Assembly (NCBI GenBank): GCA_900544365.1
Contig: UQVF01000065.1
Span: forward strand, 1 to 7,712
Length of the DNA stretch: 7,712 bases
Source: an uncultured Veillonella sp.
GTDB lineage: Bacteria > Bacillota > Negativicutes > Veillonellales > Veillonellaceae
Direction of reading: 5' to 3'
Shown: piece after piece, positions 1-6,531 of the stretch
How the letters are laid out: every line of letters begins with the position of its first letter
How positions within the stretch are numbered: the first letter of the stretch is position 1
Translations under genes and position numbers: made by a program
The notes under the pieces: model-generated
Told to the model about the DNA's origin: nothing
The model's database searches: none
What the model saw: only the letters and a program-made list of their open reading frames with translations

Positions 1-55
1 ATAGCTCGTGCTAAGAACTCTTTATATGAGTAGCCCCCACATTTGACAAAGAGCC
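1..55 (-). mobile_element. Possible terminal inverted repeat of an ISL3-family insertion sequence (partial)
   Basis: Read on the minus strand from position 55, the sequence begins GGCTCTTTGTCAAATG and runs on to the window edge. From memory, ISL3-family elements have ends starting GGCTCTTT or similar, followed by a GTCAAA-like stretch, so this may be the outer end of such an element, with its transposase beyond position 1. The other end, the transposase gene and the 8-bp target duplication expected for this family are not visible, so the call rests on one short motif. If right, the element inserted just past the terminator of the liv operon. An ordinary intergenic sequence is the alternative. 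Confidence 0.3.
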
Positions 56-69
56 TATTTCTTTATACT
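43..69 (+). promoter_or_regulatory. Weak candidate promoter, plus strand, reading out of the putative IS end
   Basis: A perfect TTGACA (43-48) is followed after 15 bases by TATACT (64-69), which matches the -10 consensus at 5 of 6 positions. The spacing is 2 bases short of optimal, so activity would be weak. The -35 box lies inside the putative IS end and the -10 box outside it, the arrangement known for outward hybrid promoters of some insertion sequences. It would drive antisense RNA towards the 3' end of livF; there is no plus-strand gene downstream. Confidence 0.2.
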
Positions 70-96
70 AAAAGAATGCATTCAACACAGGTAAGT

Positions 97-136
97 AAAA
101 AGCAGATACACAACCACATTGGATTATATATCTGCT
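97..136 (-). terminator. Intrinsic terminator of the liv operon
   Basis: On the minus strand the arms AGCAGATA (136-129) and TATCTGCT (108-101) form an 8-bp stem. It can extend by about seven more pairs, three of them G-U, to a small loop. A short T run (TTTTT, ending the stem and continuing to 97) follows. It lies about 100 bases past the livF stop. The stem is not GC-rich and the T run is short, so termination may be incomplete. No better hairpin lies nearer to livF. Confidence 0.6.
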
Positions 137-237
137 ATCTATCTTTATGTATTTATATAGTTATTTAGTTAAGACTTCATCAATACAACCGTATGTTGTC
201 CTGTATCTATGTCTCCTACTCTAAAAGAGCCAAGAAG

Positions 238-948
238 TTATTCCACTTTACCTCCTAGGTAAGCTTCCATAACTCTAGGGTCGTGACGAATCTCTTCGGC
301 TGGTCCTGAAAGGACTATTTTACCTGTTTCTAGTACATACGCATAATCAGCAATTTTCAAAGCTTGACGCACATTTTGCTCAACTAGTAATACAGTGGTT
401 CCTTCGGCGCTTATTTCCTTGATAACTTCAAAGATTTCATTCACCACCAATGGTGCAAGACCCATGGAAGGTTCATCAAGTAACAACAATTTAGGACGAG
501 CCATCAAAGCACGACCGATGGCAAGCATTTGTTGTTGCCCACCAGACAAAGTACCTCCTAATTGGTAGCTACGTTCGTCAAGAATAGGGAAACGTTTGAA
601 TACTTTCTTAATATCAGATTCGATGTCTTTATCTTTGCGAATATAAGCACCCATTTCAAGATTTTCATAAACACTCATATCTTGTAAAATTTGGCGTCCT
701 TCTGGAACGAGGGAAATACCAGCTTTCACAATATCATGAGTTTTCATAGATGTTATATCCTTACCTTCAAAGGTAATGCGACCTTCTGTTGGTTTTACCA
801 AGCCCATGATGGAACGCATAGTTGTAGATTTACCCGCACCATTGGCACCGATCAAAGATACAATGGATCCTTGAGGAACTTCTAAGTTAATAGATTTTAA
901 TGCTGTAATATGACCATATCCAGCCACTACATTTTCAATTTTTAACAT
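238..948 (-). CDS. livF: LivF: ATP-binding subunit of branched-chain amino acid ABC importer
   Basis: One of the two ATPases that power uptake of branched-chain amino acids; it acts on the cytoplasmic face of the LivHM channel. At 236 residues it has the usual LivF length. Visible motifs are Walker A GANGAGKST (34-42), the family-typical VPEGR segment (81-85), the ABC signature LSGGQ (134-138), Walker B LLLLDEP (154-160) and LLVEQNV (187-193). In the last motif Gln191 stands where most ABC ATPases have the switch His; this is normal for LivF, as the E. coli protein has it too. The start is supported by AGGAGG six bases upstream, which lies inside the last codons of livG, one base beyond the livG stop. 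Last gene of the operon, probably translationally coupled to livG. Confidence 0.96.
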   Translation of the reverse strand: MLKIENVVAGYGHITALKSINLEVPQGSIVSLIGANGAGKSTTMRSIMGLVKPTEGRITFEGKDITSMKTHDIVKAGISLVPEGRQILQDMSVYENLEMGAYIRKDKDIESDIKKVFKRFPILDERSYQLGGTLSGGQQQMLAIGRALMARPKLLLLDEPSMGLAPLVVNEIFEVIKEISAEGTTVLLVEQNVRQALKIADYAYVLETGKIVLSGPAEEIRHDPRVMEAYLGGKVE

Positions 949-949
949 A

Positions 950-1708
950 TTATTCCTCCTTTCCTAAGTATGCTTCAATAACATCTGGATGATTTTGAAT
1001 CTCCTGAGGTGTACCTTCTGCAATTTTTTTACCGAAGTTCAACACCGCCAAGCGGTCACAAATATTCATCATCAACGCCATATCATGTTCTATAACCACA
1101 ACCGTAATACCTAAATCACGAATTTTACCGATCAATTGGCGCAACACTTCTGTTTCGCTGTCGTTCATGCCAGCTGCTGGTTCATCTAACAGAATCAATT
1201 GTGGATGTGTTGCTAAGGCACGAGCAATTTCCAAACGACGTTGTTTACCATATGGCAAGGATGTGGCTACTTCTTCTGCATCTTCTTCTAAGCCAACCAG
1301 CTTTAAAAACTCATAAGCAATACCACGACAACGCTCTTCTTCAACTCGTTGACGTTTTGTACGGAAGAAGCTAGATAACACACCAGAACCCGTGCGACAA
1401 TGCATACCTGTCAACACCGTCTCCAAGGCCGTCATGTTACCGAACAAACGGATATTTTGGAACGTTCTAGCAATTCCCATTTCCACTGTACGATGTGGCT
1501 TAATACCCACCACATTCATACCATCGAACACAATATTACCAGTGCTCACCGGGAACACTCCTGTAATTAAGTTGAACAGCGTTGTTTTACCGGCCCCATT
1601 CGGCCCGATGACACCAAAAACTTCCCCTTGGTTCACTTGGAAGGTAACCCCTGTCAAGGCAGCTACACCGCCAAAGCTTTTACTTACATCATCTAATTGT
1701 AATAGCAT
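950..1708 (-). CDS. livG: LivG: ATP-binding subunit of branched-chain amino acid ABC importer
   Basis: Second ATPase of the importer, expected to form a heterodimer with LivF under the LivHM channel. It has 252 residues, normal for LivG. Motifs in order are Walker A GPNGAGKT (35-42), Q-loop RTFQNIRLF with Gln84, the degenerate signature LPYGKQRRLEIARAL (151-165) that is typical of LivG, Walker B LILLDEP (171-177) and the switch VIEHDM with His208. Since LivG has the His and a divergent signature while LivF has a canonical signature and no His, the pair probably has two non-equivalent ATP sites (inference). The Shine-Dalgarno AGGAGG overlaps the TAG stop of livM, and nine bases separate the two genes, pointing to coupled translation. 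Confidence 0.96.
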   Translation of the reverse strand: MLLQLDDVSKSFGGVAALTGVTFQVNQGEVFGVIGPNGAGKTTLFNLITGVFPVSTGNIVFDGMNVVGIKPHRTVEMGIARTFQNIRLFGNMTALETVLTGMHCRTGSGVLSSFFRTKRQRVEEERCRGIAYEFLKLVGLEEDAEEVATSLPYGKQRRLEIARALATHPQLILLDEPAAGMNDSETEVLRQLIGKIRDLGITVVVIEHDMALMMNICDRLAVLNFGKKIAEGTPQEIQNHPDVIEAYLGKEE

Positions 1709-1717
1709 GGGTACCTC

Positions 1718-2731
1718 CTATTCTTGACCAGACTTACTTTGCGCCTTATAAGCTTCAAAGCGTTCTGTTAACACTTGCGTTTCTGGAATATATGCTTTCT
1801 TTTTCACGCCCAATTTGCGGTAAATTTTGTCCATCAAATCTTCTGTCAAAATACCATCTGGGCGAACAGCCATCAAGATAACTAATAATGCGCCATAAAT
1901 AATATCACGGTAATCTGCTAAGAAACGCAATACTTCTGGTAACAATGTCAAAATGAAAGAACCTAGTACAGATCCCCACACTACATTAGAACCACCAAAC
2001 ACTGGGAATAATAAAATTTGTACTACTTTGTGATAGCTAAAATCTGTAGGATTAATGAAGTTTGTAATATGTGCATACAAGCCACCACCAACACCGGCAA
2101 TGAAAGCACCAATGACAAAGGCTAACATTTTGTAGTACACCACATTGATACCCATTAATTCTGCTGCATGGTCATCTGCCTTGATAGCTTGGAATGCACG
2201 ACCCACACGACTATTGTGAATACGTAAACAGAATAGAATAATCACTGCCAAAATCACCAATAAAATGATGATGGTTAACAAATTACCCCATGTTAATGCA
2301 TCGATATCTAACAAACCATCCATATCAAATTCATAGACGTAGTTTGTCAACTCTTGGGCAATTGCTGGAATTCCTGAAAGGCCCAATGCACCATGTGTCA
2401 CTTCTAAGTTCAAGAAGATAACACGCACCACTTCACCAAAACCTAGTGTCGCAATAGCCAAGTATAAGCCTTTCAAGCGTGTTGTAGGAAGACCAATTAC
2501 AATAGCTACCAAAGCCGCTACAATACCACCGATGAAGATAGCAACCGGAATTGGTAGCTCAGCTTTCAAAGTAAGCAACGCACCCACATAGGCACCTACG
2601 CTCATGAAACCAGCCGCACCCAATGTCAGCTGCCCTGTAGAAAGGGTGAAGAAAATGGAAATACCCATGATAGCATTGATGATGAAGAACATCACAATTT
2701 GTAGATAATATGGATTTAAAATTTCACTCAT
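1718..2731 (-). CDS. livM: LivM: permease subunit of branched-chain amino acid ABC importer
   Basis: Integral membrane subunit that forms the substrate pathway with LivH. It has 337 residues, mostly hydrophobic, with roughly eight to ten membrane segments. Family motifs are visible: TGQLTLGAAGFMSVGAY (32-48) and RLKGLYLAIATLGF (85-98). A cytoplasmic loop around AFQAIKADDHAAELMGIN is the likely contact with the ATPases, followed later by FGGSNVVWGSVLG. The last 35 or so residues are polar and basic and probably cytoplasmic. The start codon overlaps the livH stop as ATGA. Its Shine-Dalgarno, AAGGGGGGA, is atypical compared with the AGGAG of the other genes here, so translation may depend on ribosomes finishing livH. 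Confidence 0.95.
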   Translation of the reverse strand: MSEILNPYYLQIVMFFIINAIMGISIFFTLSTGQLTLGAAGFMSVGAYVGALLTLKAELPIPVAIFIGGIVAALVAIVIGLPTTRLKGLYLAIATLGFGEVVRVIFLNLEVTHGALGLSGIPAIAQELTNYVYEFDMDGLLDIDALTWGNLLTIIILLVILAVIILFCLRIHNSRVGRAFQAIKADDHAAELMGINVVYYKMLAFVIGAFIAGVGGGLYAHITNFINPTDFSYHKVVQILLFPVFGGSNVVWGSVLGSFILTLLPEVLRFLADYRDIIYGALLVILMAVRPDGILTEDLMDKIYRKLGVKKKAYIPETQVLTERFEAYKAQSKSGQE

Positions 2732-3609
2732 GGTCGTCCCCCCTTATCTTTGGATCCGAATAACCCTTGTGGTCTCCAGAACAATAAGAGAATGATTAAA
2801 CCGAAGGCTACGGCATCACGGTAAGAAGATGCTCCATAAGCAACGGAGAATACTTCAGATACACCTAAGATGAATCCACCTACCATAGCACCGGTAATAT
2901 TACCAAGTCCTCCAAGGATTAACACCGCCAACCCTTTAAATCCGATAACAACACCCATCATAGGCTCTACGGCATCAAAGGATAAGCCAACCAATACACC
3001 CGCTGCAGAACCTAACGCAGAAGCTAACATGACTGTTACAGAAATAACTAAAGTTGGATTAATCCCCAACAAGGATGCTGTTTCTGTGCTCAAAGATACA
3101 GCACGAATAGCTTTACCGATTTTAGTCTTTTTAATAAGTACATTTAAAATCAACATTAACACAATGGATACGCCAAGGCCAATGATTTGAACCATGGAGA
3201 TTTTGAACATACCAAAATCGATAAGTCCACCGATGAAATCAGGTGGGAATGAACGTGTTTGTGGGCCCCATACAAGCAAGGCTACACTTTCAATAAAAAT
3301 AGAAACACCAATTGTAGAAATCAATGGCGCCAAATGGGATACATTTTTCTTACGAAGTGGACGAAGTGCCACAAATTCTAATAGATATCCAAGAATTGCC
3401 CCTACGAGCATAGCCACAAGAATGGCTACGAAGATATTAGCTTCAAAGACTGTCCCCATAAATAAACCCACGAAGGCACCTATCATAAAGATGCCTCCGT
3501 GAGCCATGTTGATGATGTTCAACACACCAAACACGAGTGTCAATCCGATGGCTAATACCGCATAGAGACTGCCTAAAGTAAGGCCATTCACTAATTGCTG
3601 TAAAAACAT
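2728..3609 (-). CDS. livH: LivH: permease subunit of branched-chain amino acid ABC importer
   Basis: Membrane partner of LivM. From the chosen ATG it has 293 residues, close to the usual LivH length. Family motifs are NGLTLGSLYA (8-17), GVLNIINMAHGG (28-39), the ATPase-contact loop AIRAVSLSTETASLLGIN (167-184) and FKGLAVLILGGLGNITGA (224-241). The open frame extends upstream to 3687, but that extra stretch of 26 residues is basic and polar and overlaps livK. The ATG at 3609 has AGGAG at a seven-base spacing and begins MFLQQLVNGL, the normal LivH N-terminus, so this start is preferred. It lies ten bases after livK and overlaps livM by four bases. Confidence 0.94.
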   Translation of the reverse strand: MFLQQLVNGLTLGSLYAVLAIGLTLVFGVLNIINMAHGGIFMIGAFVGLFMGTVFEANIFVAILVAMLVGAILGYLLEFVALRPLRKKNVSHLAPLISTIGVSIFIESVALLVWGPQTRSFPPDFIGGLIDFGMFKISMVQIIGLGVSIVLMLILNVLIKKTKIGKAIRAVSLSTETASLLGINPTLVISVTVMLASALGSAAGVLVGLSFDAVEPMMGVVIGFKGLAVLILGGLGNITGAMVGGFILGVSEVFSVAYGASSYRDAVAFGLIILLLFWRPQGLFGSKDKGGRP

Positions 3610-3616
3610 CGTATTA

Positions 3617-3621
3617 CTCCT
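3617..3621 (-). promoter_or_regulatory. Ribosome binding site that fixes the livH start
   Basis: AGGAG on the minus strand, seven bases before the ATG at 3609. It overlaps the TAG stop codon of livK. It supports the shorter livH reading over the 78-base upstream extension and suggests that livK and livH are translationally coupled. Confidence 0.8.
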
Positions 3622-4768
3622 ATTTTTGTAATGCGTCAAACTGACCGTTTTTAATTTGTAAAACTTGCACTTCCATAGATGGGTCACGTTTTTCGTTGAA
3701 TTGGAATTTACCAGTTACCCCTATGAAGTCTGTAATACCTTTTAAGGCGTTACGGAATTTTTCGCGGTCTGTAGTAGAACCTGCTGCTTTCAACGCGGCT
3801 TCATACAAGAACACTGCATCATATGCTTGTGCGGCGAATTGATCTGGTTCATGTCCGTATTTCTCTACATAAGCTTTGCGGAAGTCACGAACTTTTTGAT
3901 CATCTTTGTTAGGGAACCAAGGTGTACCTACGATTGCACCATCAGCAGCAGCACCTGCATTTTTAATGAACGCTGGGCTGTTGAAACCATTGGAACCTAC
4001 CACTGGTTGATTCATGCCAAGTTCACGCATTTTTTTCATAATTAATGCACCTTCTTGGTACAAGGAAGCAACAATGATGATATCAGGTTTTGCTTGTTGG
4101 ATTTTAGTCAACTGTGCAGAGAAATCTGTATCTTTGTCAGCAAATGTTTCTGTCGCTACAATTTGAACTCCTTCAGATTCCAACGCTTTTTTAGCAGTAT
4201 TATTTACAGATACCATTTGGTCATTGTTGTTGGAGTACATAATTGCTGCTGTTTTAAAGCCTAATACTTTGTGAGATTGACGAATCGCTGCGTCTACTGC
4301 TAAGGATTCTGGTACAGCATTACGGAAAATGTAATCTCCAATATCAGTGATGCCTTCTGCCGTTGTAGAAGTACCTAATGCTACCACTTTATTTTTGTTA
4401 GCAATTGGGCCTGCTGCCATCATTTCACCAGATAACATAGGTCCGATGACAGCTACGACTTTATCTTTTGCAATGACTTTATTCATCGCATTGATCGCTT
4501 CGTTTTTGTCACCTTTTGTATCTTCCACTAATAAATTGATTTTTACATTGTTAGCATCGCCATTAATTTGCGCTACCGCCAACTCTGCACCATTCTTAAT
4601 GGATTCGCCATAGGCAGCTGCTGCGCCAGACGTCGTAGTCAATAAAGCTATTTTTGCTTCATTTGCATTGTTTGTTGATGAACTATTGCCACCGCAACCA
4701 GCGATCGCCGCAGCTAAAATAGCCGTAGCACCCAATGCTAGTGCACGTTTGAACATGGATTTTTTCAT
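3620..4768 (-). CDS. livK: LivK-type lipoprotein: amino acid-binding protein of the ABC importer
   Basis: Extracytoplasmic receptor that captures the amino acid and delivers it to LivHM. It has 382 residues. The N-terminus has a basic MKKSMFKR, a hydrophobic stretch and the lipobox IAGC with Cys25, so it should be lipid-anchored after signal peptidase II cleavage. A Ser/Asn linker (28-36) follows, then a type I periplasmic-binding fold. Ligand-site candidates are Ser113 in GPMLSGEM and the GTSTTAEG segment (132-139), matching the positions that hold the amino acid backbone in LivJ-type proteins (family knowledge, aligned by eye). First gene of the operon. AAGGAGG lies 11 bases upstream, a little far, though AAGG at 7 bases could also serve. 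Leucine, isoleucine or valine is the likely ligand, but related proteins bind other amino acids. Confidence 0.94.
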   Translation of the reverse strand: MKKSMFKRALALGATAILAAAIAGCGGNSSSTNNANEAKIALLTTTSGAAAAYGESIKNGAELAVAQINGDANNVKINLLVEDTKGDKNEAINAMNKVIAKDKVVAVIGPMLSGEMMAAGPIANKNKVVALGTSTTAEGITDIGDYIFRNAVPESLAVDAAIRQSHKVLGFKTAAIMYSNNNDQMVSVNNTAKKALESEGVQIVATETFADKDTDFSAQLTKIQQAKPDIIIVASLYQEGALIMKKMRELGMNQPVVGSNGFNSPAFIKNAGAAADGAIVGTPWFPNKDDQKVRDFRKAYVEKYGHEPDQFAAQAYDAVFLYEAALKAAGSTTDREKFRNALKGITDFIGVTGKFQFNEKRDPSMEVQVLQIKNGQFDALQK

Positions 4769-4803
4769 GTTACAACCTTCCTCCTTAAAACTCTATCTTA
4801 CGG

Positions 4804-4826
4804 ATTTTCTGTTTCTGAAAGCCACC
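4804..4826 (-). promoter_or_regulatory. CodY-like operator candidate in the livK leader
   Basis: The stretch contains TTTCAGAAA on the minus strand (4820-4812), an exact match to the nine-base core of the CodY consensus AATTTTCWGAAAATT, although the outer six positions do not match. A second, overlapping partial match reads ATTTTCTG on the plus strand (4804-4811). It lies about 65 bases after the predicted transcription start, where a bound repressor could block elongation. liv operons are classic CodY targets in other Firmicutes. Whether this organism has CodY cannot be seen here. Confidence 0.2.
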
Positions 4827-4892
4827 TCAATTTTTTTCTCTTTATCAGATTAAAACACAAATGACAATTCTATAGAAACCCTATTCTTATCT

Positions 4893-4922
4893 ATTATGAA
4901 TGTAACATGAGTAGTTTGTCAA
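4893..4922 (-). promoter_or_regulatory. Sigma-A type promoter of the liv operon
   Basis: On the minus strand a perfect -35 box TTGACA (4922-4917) is followed by an 18-base spacer and CATAAT (4898-4893), which matches the -10 consensus at 5 of 6 positions. Transcription should start near 4886, giving a 5' leader of about 118 bases before livK. The sequence upstream of the -35 box is very AT-rich (4923-4960), which could act as an UP element. The leader shows no T-box specifier pattern, riboswitch or terminator-antiterminator pair that I could recognise. Confidence 0.7.
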
Positions 4923-5134
4923 ATATAATTATAAGAATTTATATATGAGTTTATTTAGTAAACTAGTCACGTATATTTTTCTCATTTTTGTATTTATCTA
5001 GAGGACAAATATCTTTTTTAAATATTATCTATCAATATATCACCACCACACGATGAGATATCCGGCTTTTGGGCGATATTATATCCTATGATTGCACGTT
5101 CATCGTCTTGCTATCTATTTTAGTGCTAATGGGG
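4923..5134 (-). other. Non-coding AT-rich intergenic region upstream of the liv promoter
   Basis: Part of the gap between livK and ahcY. I see no gene with a credible ribosome binding site. The only structure is a 7-bp inverted repeat, ACGATGA at 5050-5056 and TCATCGT at 5100-5106. Its interior could form a second small stem (GATAT 5057-5061 with ATATC 5081-5085). It lies about 130-180 bases upstream of the liv -35 box, between the ahcY terminator and the promoter. No known RNA or operator family was recognised. Confidence 0.5.
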
Positions 5135-5175
5135 AAAAAATTGGTGATGAAAGTTATGACTTCCATCACCAATTT
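5135..5175 (-). terminator. Intrinsic terminator of the mtnP-ahcY operon
   Basis: On the minus strand the arms at 5175-5159 and 5154-5138 form a 17-bp stem with one G-U pair and a four-base loop. A run of six T residues (5140-5135) follows directly. The stem contains GGTGATGGAAG paired with CTTTCATCACC. It lies about 80 bases after the ahcY stop and insulates the liv operon from ahcY read-through. The plus strand lacks a T run after the stem, so it should act in one direction only. Confidence 0.9.
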
Positions 5176-5254
5176 ATCTGTAGACTATTTTTTTAGTTGT
5201 TAGTAGTTATGTTATGTAATAACTTTCTTTCTACCATGCCGTCGTATGATTGTA

Positions 5255-6499
5255 TTAGTTCACAGTATACAAATAATCATATTGTTCTTGTGTCAATGTA
5301 TCTAGGTCATAGCCCATGGATTGCAATTTTAATTTTGCAATTTCTGCATCTACTTCATATGGTAAGACATGTACATCGTCTGCCATGTCTGCCCCATGGT
5401 GCAAGATATATTCTGCAGCTAAGGCTTGCATTGCAAAGGACAAGTCCATAATTTCTGCTGGATGTCCATCTCCTGCTGCTAGATTTACAAGGCGGCCTTC
5501 TGCTAGTACATACAATTGACGACCATCTTGCATATGGTAGGCTTCGATATTTTGACGCACTCGTTCATGAGATACCGCCATGGCTGCTAAGTCTTTCACA
5601 TTGACTTCGCAATCGAAATGACCCGCATTACAAAGAACAGCACGGTCTTTCATCACTGCATAATGTTCTTCCGTGATGACATCCTTACAACCTGTGACAG
5701 TACAGAAAATGTCACCGATTTTAGCAGCTTCCACCATCGGTAATACTTTGAATCCATCAAATACAGCCTCGATGGCTTTAATTGGATCCACTTCCGTTAC
5801 ATACACGTGAGCGCCTAAGCCTTTGGCACGAAGTGCCACACCTTTACCACACCAACCGTAACCAGCAACGACTACGTTTTTGCCTGTAACCGTCAAGTTC
5901 GTAGTACGCATAATGCCATCCCAAACAGATTGACCAGTACCATAGCGATTATCGAATAAGTATTTACAGTTAGAATCGTTAACAGCGATCATTGGGAATG
6001 TTAATTGTTCTGCTTCAGCCAAGGCTTTCAAACGGTGTACACCTGTTGTCGTTTCTTCACTACCACCCAATAGACGTTCTTTTGCATCTTGACGAGTTGT
6101 GTGAAGTAGGCTTACTAAATCGCCACCATCATCGATGATGATATGTGGTTTATGATCCAACGCTTTGTTCAGGAACATCGTATATTCTTCGTCTGTACAA
6201 TTATACCAAGCATAGACAGTTAAACCCATGTCCACAAGTCCTGCTGCCACATCATCTTGCGTAGATAATGGATTAGAACCTGTAACGATAACATCGGCAC
6301 CACCACGTTTTAACACCGTAGATAAATAGGCAGTTTTTGCTTCTAAATGAACAGATACAACAATAGTTTGACCTTTGAAAGTTTGCTCTTTTTCAAAACG
6401 GTCTCCTAATGTATTTAAAGTAGGCATAAAATTAGCTACCCAGTCGATTTTTTTACGACCTTCAGCGGCTAAGGAAATATCTCGAATTAAAGATTGCAT
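5255..6499 (-). CDS. ahcY: AhcY: S-adenosylhomocysteine hydrolase (archaeal/Thermotoga-type; may prefer S-inosylhomocysteine)
   Basis: NAD-dependent cytoplasmic hydrolase that splits S-adenosylhomocysteine to homocysteine and adenosine, removing the inhibitor left by methyltransferases. It has 414 residues, the short form. Catalytic candidates are His51 (SVHLEAKTAY), Asp124 (DDGGDL), Glu149 (EETTTG), Lys179 and Asp183 (KYLFDN), and His294 (NAGHF). The NAD fold shows GYGWCG (213-218) with Glu236 as the likely ribose ligand, and LAEGRLVNL is at 332-340. It lacks the C-terminal Lys-Tyr tail of eukaryotic-type enzymes and closely resembles the Thermotoga/archaeal type from memory. Glu53 and Lys55 stand where mammalian enzymes have Thr57 and Glu59 near the adenine edge, so the 6-oxo substrate S-inosylhomocysteine is possible (inference). 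AAGGAGA lies six bases before the ATG. Second gene after mtnP, 32 bases apart. Confidence 0.94.
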   Translation of the reverse strand: MQSLIRDISLAAEGRKKIDWVANFMPTLNTLGDRFEKEQTFKGQTIVVSVHLEAKTAYLSTVLKRGGADVIVTGSNPLSTQDDVAAGLVDMGLTVYAWYNCTDEEYTMFLNKALDHKPHIIIDDGGDLVSLLHTTRQDAKERLLGGSEETTTGVHRLKALAEAEQLTFPMIAVNDSNCKYLFDNRYGTGQSVWDGIMRTTNLTVTGKNVVVAGYGWCGKGVALRAKGLGAHVYVTEVDPIKAIEAVFDGFKVLPMVEAAKIGDIFCTVTGCKDVITEEHYAVMKDRAVLCNAGHFDCEVNVKDLAAMAVSHERVRQNIEAYHMQDGRQLYVLAEGRLVNLAAGDGHPAEIMDLSFAMQALAAEYILHHGADMADDVHVLPYEVDAEIAKLKLQSMGYDLDTLTQEQYDYLYTVN

Positions 6500-6531
6500 T
6501 GGCGTTCTCCTTTTAGATTCTTCACCATAGA

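Noticed and set aside
175..215. Short hairpin ACAAC-GTTGT just after livF as operon terminator
   Set aside because: Only five base pairs and no T run on the minus strand; the hairpin at 101-136 is the better candidate.
238..948. Loss of the switch His in LivF (Gln191) as evidence of a defective ATPase
   Set aside because: Gln at this position is normal for LivF proteins, including E. coli LivF, so it is a family trait and not a defect.
1392..1727. 111-codon plus-strand open frame opposite livG
   Set aside because: Lies antisense to a clear livG reading frame, has no family resemblance, and is Pro/Thr/Asn-rich in the way expected of a reverse reading of a coding sequence.
2870..3502. Two plus-strand open frames of 106 and 102 codons opposite livH
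   Set aside because: They are antisense to a membrane protein with strong family motifs; the composition is what the complement of hydrophobic codons gives.
238..4768. The importer as a possible methionine or homocysteine transporter because it follows ahcY
   Set aside because: A strong terminator and a separate promoter lie between the operons, and all five proteins look like ordinary branched-chain amino acid importer subunits.
5197..5519. Plus-strand open frames over the 3' end of ahcY
   Set aside because: No ribosome binding site or recognisable protein; they overlap the conserved C-terminal part of AhcY on the other strand.
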